A DNA stretch of 64,000 bases, from contig NC_092649.1 of assembly GCF_032118995.1 (NCBI RefSeq), positions 29,278,927 through 29,342,926 on the forward strand, written 5' to 3'. Below, in pieces: positions 1-10,700 of this stretch (positions are counted from its first letter, which is position 1; every line of letters starts with the position of its first letter). A program made the translations under genes and the position numbers. This DNA comes from Asterias amurensis (taxonomy: Eukaryota > Echinodermata > Asteroidea > Forcipulatida > Asteriidae). The notes below the pieces were generated by a model. That model saw only the letters and a list, made by a program, of their open reading frames with translations. It did no database searches and was not told where the DNA came from.

Positions 1-692
1 TAAATTCCAAGTGGCTGTTGATGAGGCATGACCGAATTAGAGAGAGTTTTATTTGAGATTGGAACCACAGTATTTGGTATTGGTGGAAACGTTGTGGCAG
101 GAGATTGTCCCTCCCCCCCCCCCCCCATACCCAGAGTTGTGTATAAATTACTTCTGATAGCGCCCTCTTTCGAATCAACCTCATTCAGCCTGTGAGTTTC
201 CCATTGGGACCGAATCTTCATAAAACACCGTCATTTTGTGCTATTAATTGCTGAAGTTGCACCCTCTCAAAGCAATAATGCACTAAGCCCCAGTCGACTC
301 ATACAAAAAAATATCCTACCAACCAAGGAGGTAGAAATCTACCTCCATGTACCAACCAAGTGAATACTGAATACCTAGCACTGTAATTAATATGCAATCA
401 AGAAGGCACCTATCTGAAAAGGAAGATGATAAAGAGATCTCAGTTTCAAACATGGGAGGAAAACCCCAACTGGGGGAAGACACACACAACCAAGTAGAGG
501 GACTGAAAACCTCATCCAAATACAAGGCTCCCTCTGGGGTTTGAGCCAGGAGTCCACAGAGGAAGGCAATGTAGCATATACCACCAAAAGCCAATTCTGA
601 ATATATTTATAACCATACAGCATGACAAATTCGACCAATCAGTCATAACAATGAAAATCTGTCTTTTTATTCCTTGAATACCTCAACAACAG

Positions 693-3287
693 AGCGTCAT
701 CCAAGAGTATGTTGACAACATGTTCCAGACCATTCTCTCCGTGGAGAGCGCCCCCAAGGCAATCAAGTTCCTCTTTGACTTCTTTGATGACCAGGCAGAC
801 ATGTATGACTTGAAGTCCAAAGACCCCGAAATTAAATGCGCCTGGAAGAATAACATGTGAGTAAAGAATGGCAGAGTGGAAGAGGGAGGCCCCATGTTCC
901 CATATTTTAAGACATTCTTTCCCTCTTGTACAGAAGTATCCCCTACCCCCAAACAAACAAAAGTCTTCTACAGAATTCCTGAGATTCCCAGAACACAAAG
1001 AAGACACAATAGGAAAGGGAGTACACCTTGTTACATATCAAGCACCAAGTGCCCCCAATTCATTGTTAAAATGACCCCTACATAAGATTCAGCTCACATT
1101 ATTAACAAACTCAAGAGTATAAAACCTCAAAGTTTCACCAAAATACTAAACAGCATTGTAGAAACTAAACCATAGACATTGATCAACCTCATTTTTTATA
1201 AATATTCACATCACTATTCACAAGTTCATGTCAAGTATTAAAGATACAAGTTCCAACTATCTTGAAATGAGACGAACTGGGGCTTGCATGCCTCCCTCAT
1301 AATCCATTGCAGTTTGTGAAAGATGCTTAAGACTAAACACCACTTTCTGCTTGGATACATAATTTTGCTTAGCTGTAAGCTTTATAACACTTATAGTCTA
1401 AGATGTTTTTATAAATTATTTCAAACAGTTTGCCTCTGCGTTTCTGGTCCAACGCCATCAAGCATCCAGACTACATCTTTGACATCCAACCTACTCCATC
1501 CGTTGAGGCAAGCATGGATGTGATTGGTCAGTTATTCCATGATGCACACGACACCAAGACTGATAAACTTGGACAGGTAAAGAGAAACTGACGACAGAAA
1601 GGGTGGTTGTCTTAAAGGGTGGCTGTCTTAAAGGGTGGCTGTCTTAAATCACAGAAAAGCCAGATTGCATTCCCTTAGTGTCTGGTATAATACACTTGAG
1701 ACAATTTTCATCAGTGCCATTCTGCAAGATACAGACTGTGTATTCAATGCTGTAAAATTATTATTATTATATATTTCTGGTAATGAAACTAAAGAATTCT
1801 CATGAGTGAACTTAAAATCACTCTAGCTTGCAAGCCTGAGGAGCCAAACACAATTTCTAACAGAGGAAGATTTTGCATTGATTGGATAACAATGGGGGAG
1901 CGGGTAGGGAAGCCCTATGAGTTCAACACCCAACAAAGTAAAACAATAAACAAAGTAATAAAACAAGATCAAACCACTTGAATGTTCTCCTTCAACCACT
2001 TTAGATCTTACTTCCAAGTTTCTGGACTTACTTATACCTTTGTGGTTTACTTTTGATCTGAATTGTTAACATTGACAGGAATCTTCCATCAACAAGTTCC
2101 TGTACAGCAGAGAGAAAACCAAGTACCAGCGTCTTGTCCGACAGTACTATAAAGGTGTGGAGGAGTCTACACCGGTAACCACACAAGACCTCAACACTGA
2201 ACTACAAAAAGCAAGTCAGGTAAAAGGACATTTCACAATCCAAATTTTTTCAAAAACAATTATCAAAAATTCAAGTTAAATTCTCAAAACGTATTCAATT
2301 TGGTTAAATTATAAGATTCCTTCACACAGCACCATTAAATCCTTTTATTCCAAAGTCAAAACTTGAATACAATACTTATTTAGTTATATTTGGATTCACA
2401 CTCGATGAATTTAATTGTATTTGTTTTCTCTGTAGAATTTCACAGGATTGTTCAGCAAGCTTAGCACCTTAATGCAACTATGGGATCTTGTAAGTTGACT
2501 GATTTTTATTTGGGAGAAAAAATTATATCATAAAACATACAATTGATACACAAGTTATATTAAAGGGGAGTTGTTCATCCACAAAAACACCTACTCTGTT
2601 CTGTAATTATTAGTTATGTTAAAAAATATAAATTTACCTCTTAAAATACAACCAGTCGAACATTTGATCTGCAATTTCGTGGAGTAAAAAAAACACACAC
2701 AAAACCCCACAGTTTCAACGAGTATTAATGTGAATAATTATTGTCTTCTTTTACAACCACATTTATTTCAAAACAAACCCTTTTTGTACAGCCAGAAGTG
2801 CCCAATCAGAACGCAATGTGTCCCTCGAATGTTTTTAGGTACATCATGCTCTAGCCTAAGTAAGTTTGATGGTGGACACATCATTAGTTAGATACTTCTG
2901 TATACACCCGAGCCAAACAGTGCACTCCTATACAGTGTCTACCACGCCTCAAAAATAGTTACAGGAACACCCTAAACATAAAATCCCATCAGGTCTATTC
3001 CCTCTTCAGTCTCCTGATAAAGACTAGAGCACCTTCTAGTTGAAATGTCTGGAATAAACCAACAGTTTCAGAGGCACTACTTCTTCATAGAATGGATTAA
3101 TGCATGGCATGACCCCCAGAAATTAATAAACATCTCAATCATGAAAATTATTAACTTCTCTTTCTCTCTTTCAATCTGAAAACAGCTTCTTGTGGTGTTG
3201 AAGACAAAAGATCAAAGTGATCAGAAGCATCTTGGATGCTTGCTGCAGGAGGTGAAAGAAACACTCTCCAGAGGCAATGCTTTGTAA
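693..3287 (+). CDS. Upstream plexin paralog, last five coding exons (C-terminal GAP segment)
   Basis: Exons 693-856, 1429-1576, 2079-2219, 2436-2489 and 3186-3287 (TAA stop) join in frame and encode the second half of the plexin intracellular Ras/Rap-GAP domain plus the C-terminal tail. Diagnostic stretches are [25 protein letters not shown] and [19 protein letters not shown], which match the corresponding region of animal plexins; the LPLRFW arginine belongs to the GAP active-site region. Junctions have ag acceptors and gt donors (gtgagt, gtaaag, gtaaaa, gtaagt). The 5' part of the gene lies before the window. Compared with the second plexin's final exons I find only synonymous changes (two in the last exon), so the products should be identical here. 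The two genes are in direct tandem. Confidence 0.92.
1603..1652. repeat. 17-bp tandem repeat, three units
   Basis: Unit AAGGGTGGCTGTCTTAA lies in the intron after the second visible exon. The right copy of the segmental duplication (33863-33932) has four units, so the array has changed length since duplication. Confidence 0.85.
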
Positions 3288-4996
3288 AATTTTCCTGATG
3301 TTTAATACTGGTTTTCCAGGTCAACTTCTGCCGTTCAAATTCACACCTCAAGTTCGATCAATCAAGGTTCATTTAAGCTACTATTGCATTCAGTTTCGTT
3401 TTGGTGAACTCATTATTTTGTTCTGCTCATTCAGATTCATTTCAGTCATTGCTATTCATTTGTTGGCATTAAACACTACATGTTCGCTATTCAGGTGATT
3501 GTCCACCACCCATAAACACTTGATGTAATTAAATGGTTGACAAGCCTCTTGCTGCTGGCTCTTATGAAGTTGAATGAAATGTTTGATATAATGAAGTTGA
3601 ATGATCTTATACTTGAATAGTGAATACTTAACTGTTGAAGTTGAATGACTGTTGAATGCTTAAAATGTGAATTTTCAAATGATTAGTATTTGAATGAGCT
3701 GTGTGTTAAATAACCAAGGGTTCTTTGTTGACATTGGCCAGGAAAACATACAAGAAAGTAAGAGATAATCATTAAATGAGATGAGACTTGAATAATGTAA
3801 TGTGTAAGAAATGTTGCTTCCCTTAGCCAGGTTTCTGTTTTGATTTGCCTGAGACAAAAATATACAAATGTCTGTGCATAGACTTAAAATAATATTACAA
3901 AAAATGAGGAATGAAAATAATAATGTCTGTCTGATCAGTTTTGAGGTTTATGTATTTTTCATGGTAACATTTTATTATTTTTATTCTTCTATTTTATTAG
4001 CTGAAATGTTTTTCAAAGTAATAGGTTTTCCAGCACATTTTGGACAAAATACTTCACATTAGTTTCTAACAGTGTAGAGTTTGTTGTGGGTTTTTTAGGC
4101 AGTAAATCATGAACATTAATGGAAACTCCCAGTCAGAACCATACCCAATCAGGCTAAAAGATATTTAAATAATGGAATTTTGTACTAAATTTTTACATCA
4201 TTTTGACCCAGTTTGCGGTGATTTTTACACAGATTCTTGGACATGTTCACCCAGAAATTGGTCAATAAATTAATAGTGGTTTCTAATTTTGTTACCACTT
4301 ATAGTAAACAATGAAAATGTGATTTTTTTTTTGCAAGACTGTGACGGTTAATTTGTATTTTTGAGGAAATATTTAACTTGTATACCATTTCAGTTTGTCT
4401 ATTAATATTTGTTTAAATGACAGTTCATAAATGCACGATTGTACAATACTCAGATAAATGTATGTTATTAAAGACATTTAATTATCATGTTCAAGATGTT
4501 TATAAGTTGAAAGCTGTCATGCTACGTTGAAAATATGACATAAAGTATGAGGAAGTGAGACTTCAGGTGAAGTTTAAACACTCTTGTCCACAACATCACA
4601 AGCTGGAACATTGCCCTCACTGAAGTAAGTTGAAGCCATTCATTGGCTAAGAGTTTTACCCCAGGATGAATGCAGGTTCTATTCCATGAATGTTATACTT
4701 ATAGGGTCAATTTTGAGGAAGAATATTTAATTTAAGCCAATAGTTAAAACTTTTTCTTTGTACAATTGTTTATTATTTTGAATATTTTAAAAGTGTGTTA
4801 TCAATTTAGCTTATTTTTTTAACAATTAAGAATTGTAAGCAGTGCCATAAAATTGATCAACTTAATAAACAATAAAATATACAGAAGAGAATAATGCAGC
4901 TATGATCTATTATTATTTATCTTGCCAAGTTTTCAACTAAAAGGACTATGCAACAATACATTTGTTCTGTTTAAAATGAGGATATGGAGCAATAGC

Positions 4997-5233
4997 TTAA
5001 AGGAACACGTTGGCTTGGATCGGTCGAGTTGGTCTTTGAAAAGCATTTGTGACCGTTTGTTATAAAATGCATATGGTTAGAAAGATGTTTTAAAAGTAGA
5101 ATACAATGATCCACACACATTTGCCTCAAAATTGCGTGGTTTTCCTTTTATTGACTCCCATAAATGGCCGACCGTGTTTGTGGACGCTTTTCAAAGACCA
5201 ACTCGACCGATCCAAGGCAAGGTGTTCCTTTAA
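4997..5233. mobile_element. TTAA-bounded foldback element (MITE family 2)
   Basis: The ends are inverted repeats of about 45 bp: TTAAAGGAACACGTTG... at the left and ...GTGTTCCTTTAA at the right, with TTGGATCGGTCGAGTTGG in one arm and its complement in the other. There is no coding capacity. The orthologous insertion is at 37273-37540, so it predates the segmental duplication. TTAA at both ends suggests a piggyBac-like target preference (inference). Confidence 0.85.
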
Positions 5234-5296
5234 AGGAATATAAAACTTTCAACTATTGGAATCAGATGACAAGACAACCTCATTTTAAAATGGTCA

Positions 5297-5410
5297 GGGG
5301 TCGATTTCACAAAGATAGTCCTCACTTAGGACTATAGGCCTTGTCCTAGGAGTTATTAAAAATTTAGGGCTGGTCCTAAGTTAGGAGGAGCAACTTGGGA
5401 TAAAACTAGT
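5297..5410. repeat. Hairpin repeat with 'GTCGATTTCACAAAG' end (family 3)
   Basis: Contains inverted copies of TAGTCCT...AGGACTA and CCTAAGTTAGGA. Related copies occur at 37606-37740, 51075-51232 and 58799-58966. The usual terminal GTGAAA arm is partly deleted here compared with the right-hand duplicate. Confidence 0.65.
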
Positions 5411-6184
5411 CTGAAACCAAAGTGGACCAAACCACTGTGGTTCAAAAGGCTATTATTCTAATCTTAAAATAAATTTAAAACAAAATCTGAATTATTGCTT
5501 TATAACATTGGGCGGGGAGGATAGTGCTTATTGTCAGGTGGCCAAAGCATTTCGGCTGTGATTGTTGATTCCAACTGAGCCTGTTTGAGATTGCTGGTCA
5601 AGTTCTATTTTAGAGGGACTTGTCGTGGTTAATATTGCCTCCCTGTGCTTCGTCTTTCTATAAAATGATCCGGCTTCCTCTCACTTTCACCAAACTTACA
5701 GCAGATTGGTTTGAGTAATGGTGTTTACTGAAAGACACAGGACTCTCTTTACCAAACCAACGAGTTTGAGGTCTTTTTCGAGAAAAACAAACCAAACAAA
5801 CCAAACGAACCAAACAAACTAGACTTGGGGGTCTAGGGCTCCATTCGACTGTTTGAAGCCTCATGAAGGAAATAGTACTTGCTCTACCTAATGGAAACCA
5901 CGGCAAATCCGAAAGCCAAAGCTATGTCAAAAGGGTCCGCATATAGTAATGTGCACTCAAATCTAAATAACTCAAAATAATTTTTAGCATAAAAACATAC
6001 TTGGTACAACAATGAAGAGCTAATGTTGATTGTGTATTTTAAGAAACAGCTCCCTTCAATATGCAATGATGTGTGACAAAAGCCTGCCCTCACTCCTGAC
6101 CCTTTCTTCCACTGAGTTGGGTGCATGGTGAACAACATAGGGCTTACTCGCCGGTGTGTATCAAAAGGCTGTAAACAATTGATG

Positions 6185-6560
6185 TTTTTTTTTTTGCGAC
6201 GTTATTTCCTTCTCGATAGTCGTTATTTCCACTGCTTGTGCTATAGTTATTTATGGCTGTCTAAAATCGCTCATTTTGTTGCCACCATCTTCAATAGTGT
6301 TGTTTTGTGGCTTCTGCAGAAAGCCCGCCCACCACTATTCTGATTCTGACTCAAATAAGTCTGGAATCGCGGGAGCCATACATCGTCCCAATCAAAACGA
6401 GTTTTATCACTTTTTAGTTTCCTGCAGACGTTTTGTGAATGTTGGAGGGCCTTCTCAAATTAAAAGCAACAAAACTACTCGTTCTGAAAAAGTAAGAGAT
6501 CTTTATCCAGCCACGTGTTTGTCATCCTGTGCCTGAAGCATTGTACGTCAGTAAAAGACA
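6185..6560 (+). promoter_or_regulatory. Putative promoter block of plexin first exon 1a
   Basis: This block resembles the regions upstream of exons 1b and 1c. It contains GCCCGCCCA (6323-6331, GC/Sp-KLF-type box), TGACTCA (6347-6353, the AP-1 consensus) 264 bp before the ATG, followed by CTGGAATCGCGG and then a GAGATCTTT..CCAGCC block nearer the start codon. No clear TATA box was found. Promoter function is inferred from conservation between the three units. Confidence 0.55.
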
Positions 6561-6610
6561 GAAGAAGAGAAGTCAACAACTTATTTCTATTGAGTTCGTC
6601 AATTGACACT

Positions 6611-7777
6611 ATGGAGGCCCAGAGGATCCATGTAATCATCTTGTTGGCTGTATGTTTGATCCTGCTGGGATTATTAAGTAGTGTTGTATCAGCTGAATGG
6701 CAAGGAGATCTGTCATCTTATCACATTGCTTCATTCAGTAATCCTCATCCTCCTAGACCTCTCAATGATCCATCTGGTAACCACAATGCTAAATTCAATC
6801 ATTTCACTCTATCTGGCCCTGATGGAGCTGTGTATGTTGGAGCTGTCAACTACTTATACAGACTGGATAGTTCATTGAATCTGCTACAGAATGTTAGTAC
6901 ATGTCAAGAATTAGGAGAGGATAAATGTGATATATTCACCAACTACAATAAAATCCTGATATTAGATAATCAGAATCGGTTGATTACATGTGGAAGTGAG
7001 AATGGAGGAAAGTGTCAGTTCAGGAATCCAGATGATTTGACTGATGTGTTGTTTCACCCAGGGCCTAATGTTGCTGGTTTTGGAGAGTTGTCTACTGTGA
7101 GTTTGATTGCACCAGGAACTGATGGACCAATGGGAGATGGTCCAGATGGAGGAGACTGGTTGTATGTAGCTGTGGCTTATTCTGCTGAGGTTGGCTATAT
7201 AAGAATTCCACCAGTCAGCAGAAGAATCCTTAGTACAGACGGGTTGTTGATATCTCCATCAGGCACAGGGTTTTCTTCATTTACTGCATTTGATACTTCC
7301 AATCTTAAGACTCCAATCCATATTACATATGTAACTGGTTTCTCATACGATGGGTTCACTTACTTTGTCACTTCTCAACAAGATGTTCTCGGTTCCAATG
7401 TCTTTGTTTCTAAAATGAACAGAGTCTGTCAGACCAGTCCAACATTTGACTCTTACACAGAAATCACCCTACAATGCCAAGGATCAGATGGTAGTGTGTA
7501 CAGTTTGGTACAAGCTGCTCATATTGGCCCGGCAGGTCAGGATCTTGCTGTATCATTAGGTTTGAATGCTGAGGACACGGTGTTGTATGCTGTGTTTGCT
7601 AAGAATGAAGGAGCTGATGGGACTAGTGATGTACCTATTGATCAGTCAGCATTGTGTGTGTATAAGATGAGTGATATTTTAGATGCCTTCAAGGAAGCAG
7701 TAAGGGGATGTATTCAAGATGGAGATGACTACTCAGTGCAGTACTTGCAAGGATCCTTCTGTCCATCCTTCCTGATG
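6611..7777 (+). CDS. Plexin alternative first exon 1a (signal peptide + sema)
   Basis: 389 codons ending in phase 0 at donor ATG|GTGAGT (7778). The start MEAQR is preferred over an in-frame ATG at 6515 because all three copies share it and it directly precedes a hydrophobic signal sequence ending VSA|EWQGD. Sema hallmarks include [16 protein letters not shown], the cysteine-rich stretch around residues 95-140, NRVCQTSP and [10 protein letters not shown]. Reading through the donor would add 22 residues before a stop at 7844-7846, so intronic polyadenylation could give a secreted sema fragment (speculative). No internal stop or frameshift. Confidence 0.9.
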
Positions 7778-10700
7778 GTGAGTTTTCGTTTGCTGGTTCA
7801 GTTTAAACCCACATATATGTATGCAATGCAATGTGTATGTTTATGATCATTAATAATAATATAGATGCCATCAGGGATGATCATTTTTTTCAACTTGAAA
7901 ACCGATACTTTAAGTCATGTTTAAATTTTGTTGTCAGTGATAAACATTTAGTTTTGGTACAGGTATTTAGCTGTAAAGACAAGCATTACAGTCCTTTGAT
8001 TGAATAATAGACGATTGTCTAATGAACGGGCCTGGTCGCCCCCATACCCTCCACACGCATGTGCACAAAGATGACGGAGTTTGCAAATTGCGTGACCCCT
8101 TAGATTAGTCTTGAAGTCAAGACGGTAATTGTTAAGCGCGGTGTGTAGTTACAGCGGTGTAGCTACGGGGACGATACACACACCCTTGATCCCAGTATGT
8201 GTATGTGAGCAGAGCTGCCTCGCGCTACCTACGACTGTTGCATGTGTAACATCGCACTGTGACTGTTGCATGAAAGGCAGACAAATAGGCAGCGCCTAAC
8301 GACTTGTCATCAAGTCTACCCCTCGATATGCAATGTGCCAAAATGTAGTTGTCAAAAGTTTGTTCAAATAAAATATATAATTATTGTTGTCGCAATAAAA
8401 ACGAACATTATGCCTGCTCTCATGCCTGACCTTTGCTTCCAGTTGGGTGAACAACAAAGGGCCTACCTGTCATTGTGTGCATAGACTGTTTCTATTCCTT
8501 TCGTTAATTTGTCTTTAAGGCCTACTAAGCATGGTACGCTATTTCCGTCTCGTATCTTTTCTCGACTGCCGAGTATTCTGGCTCTCTTTCGCTGAAGTTT
8601 TTAGGCCGCCATCATCAACAAAGTGTTGTTTACGGTTATTGCAGGAAGCCCGCCCATCACGAATTCTAATTATGACTCAAATAACTCTGGAATCGCGGAA
8701 ACAACATTATCCCACCAAAAGCCAGTTTAATCACTTTAGTTTCTGGCAGACATTTCGTGAATGTTATGCTTTTATTTGTGCTTGTTTTGTATAATTTAAA
8801 GTTAACAAAGCTACTGCAAAGGAGTTCTGAAAAAGTTTGAGAGATCTTTCCCCAGCCTTGCGTTAGTCACCATGTGCCTGAAACTTTGTACGTAGCCTTG
8901 GAAGAAACAAAAGAGAACAAGTAACTTATGTTACACTATGGAGGCCCAGAGGAGCCACGTAACCATCTTGTTGGTTGTATGTTTGATCCTGCTGGCATTA
9001 TTAAGTAGTGTTGTATCAGCTGAATGGCAAGGAGATCTGTCATCTTATCACATTGCTTCATTCAGTAATCCTCATCCTCCTAGACCTCTCAATGATCCAT
9101 CTGGTAACCACAATGCTAAATTCAATCATTTCACTCTATCTGGCCCTGATGGAGCTGTGTATGTTGGAGCTGTCAACTACTTATACAGACTGGATAGTTC
9201 ATTGAATCTGCTACAGAATGTTAGTACATGTCAAGAACTAGGAGAGGATAGATGTGATACATTCACCAACTACAATAAAATCCTGATATTAGATAATCAG
9301 AATCGGTTGATTTCATGTGGAAGTGAGAATGGAGGAAAGTGTCAGTTCAGAAATCCAGATGATTTGACTGATGTGTTGTTTAAACCAGGGCCTAATGTTG
9401 CTGGTTTTGGAGAGTTGTCTACGGTGAGTTTGATTGCACCAGGAACTGATGGACCAATGGGACCAGGGCCAGATGGAGGAGACTGGTTATATGTAGCTGT
9501 GACGTATACGTATAAAGATGTGTACACAATTATCCCACCAGTCAGCAGAAGAATCCTTATTAGTGCAGGCAGTTTGTTGATATCCCCAGCAGGCACAGGG
9601 TATTCTTCATATACTGCATTTGATGTTTCCAATCTTAAGACTCCAATCCCTATTGCCTATGTAACTTGTTTCTCATATGATGGATTCATATACTTCATCA
9701 CTTCTCAGAAGGAGGATTTTGGTTCGAACGTCTTTGTTTCTAAAATGAACAGAGTCTGTCAGACCAGTCCATACTTTGACTCTTACACAGAAATCACCCT
9801 ACAATGCCAAGGATCAGATGGCAGTGTGTACAGTTTGGTACAAGCTGCTCATATTGGCCCAGCAGGTCAGGATCTTGCTATATCATTAGGTTTGAATGCT
9901 GAGGACATGGTGTTGTATGCTGTGTTTGCTAAGAATGAAGGAGCTGATGGGACTAGTGATGTACCTTTTGATCAGACAGCATTGTGTATGTATAAGATGA
10001 GTGATATTTTAGATGCCTTCAAGGAAGCAGTCAGGGGATGTATTCAAGATGGAGATGACTACTCAGTGCAGTACTTGGAAGGATCCATCTGTCCATCATT
10101 ACCAGTGAGTATGAGTATGGTCAACTTCACTCAGTTTAAATGCAATTTATGTGTATGTTTATGTTAATGAATATTAGTATAGATACCATCAGGGGTGATA
10201 ATGTTTTCAACTTAAAAACCAACACATTCAGTCTTTTTTAAATAATGTATGGGACAAGTTTATAAAGATGTTGTTCTAATGCTTTTATTTAGCGTCAGTC
10301 TGGAAAGAGGTTGTAAAATAATCATATTAACATTTTGTTTAAACTTAATCATTTACCCGTAGAGCAACAACGTTTATACTTTTCAATGCATGTTTTTGTC
10401 TCTTCAATGACATTCTTTTTTGGGGAAGTTGATGCGATCAAAAAGAAGTATACCACCCTCTCGTGTAAAGCATGTGCTTATGGCAAACGAAATCAAATCT
10501 AAATTGATCTCTGACCATGGAGGAAAAATAGATATGCTCTGACCGTCAAATAATATTATTGCATGCATGCATATTGCTACGTTTTTAGGAAAAAAACGCA
10601 TGAAGCACATGTCCATTTGGTTGTCAGTGATAAACATTGATTTATTGGTACATGTGTCGTAACTGTTAAGACGAGCATTACATTTTGTTTGAAATGGACT

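Larger units (their letters stand above)
1..6055. repeat. Segmental duplication, left copy (plexin 3' end plus 3' flank)
   Basis: This segment is near-identical to about 32267-38370. Position 1 aligns with 32267, and the similarity runs without a break through five exons, their introns and the 3' flank. Differences are scattered substitutions and small indels, for example three versus four units of a 17-bp repeat near 1605 and a ~30-bp block missing from the element at 4997. Similarity stops near 6055, inside sequence resembling a foldback element that is present further along at 38260-38620. The left border is outside the window. Confidence 0.93.
3288..6060. other. 3' flank of upstream plexin; no further gene seen
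   Basis: AT-rich sequence with no convincing coding exon. It probably starts with the 3' UTR. Two overlapping-range AATAAA signals at 4864-4869 and 4871-4876 are candidate polyadenylation signals (only inferred). It then carries a TTAA-bounded foldback element (4997-5233) and a second hairpin repeat (5297-5410). The same arrangement recurs after the second plexin. Confidence 0.6.

Noticed and set aside
639..1007. Minus-strand open frame of 122 codons, repeated at 32908-33276 (and a 168-codon frame at 32715-33221)
   Set aside because: Antisense shadow of the plexin GAP exon; no splice or homology support, and repeated only because the segment is duplicated.
6515..6610. Upstream in-frame ATG extending exon 1a by 32 residues
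   Set aside because: Not shared by exons 1b and 1c; the extension would bury the signal peptide.
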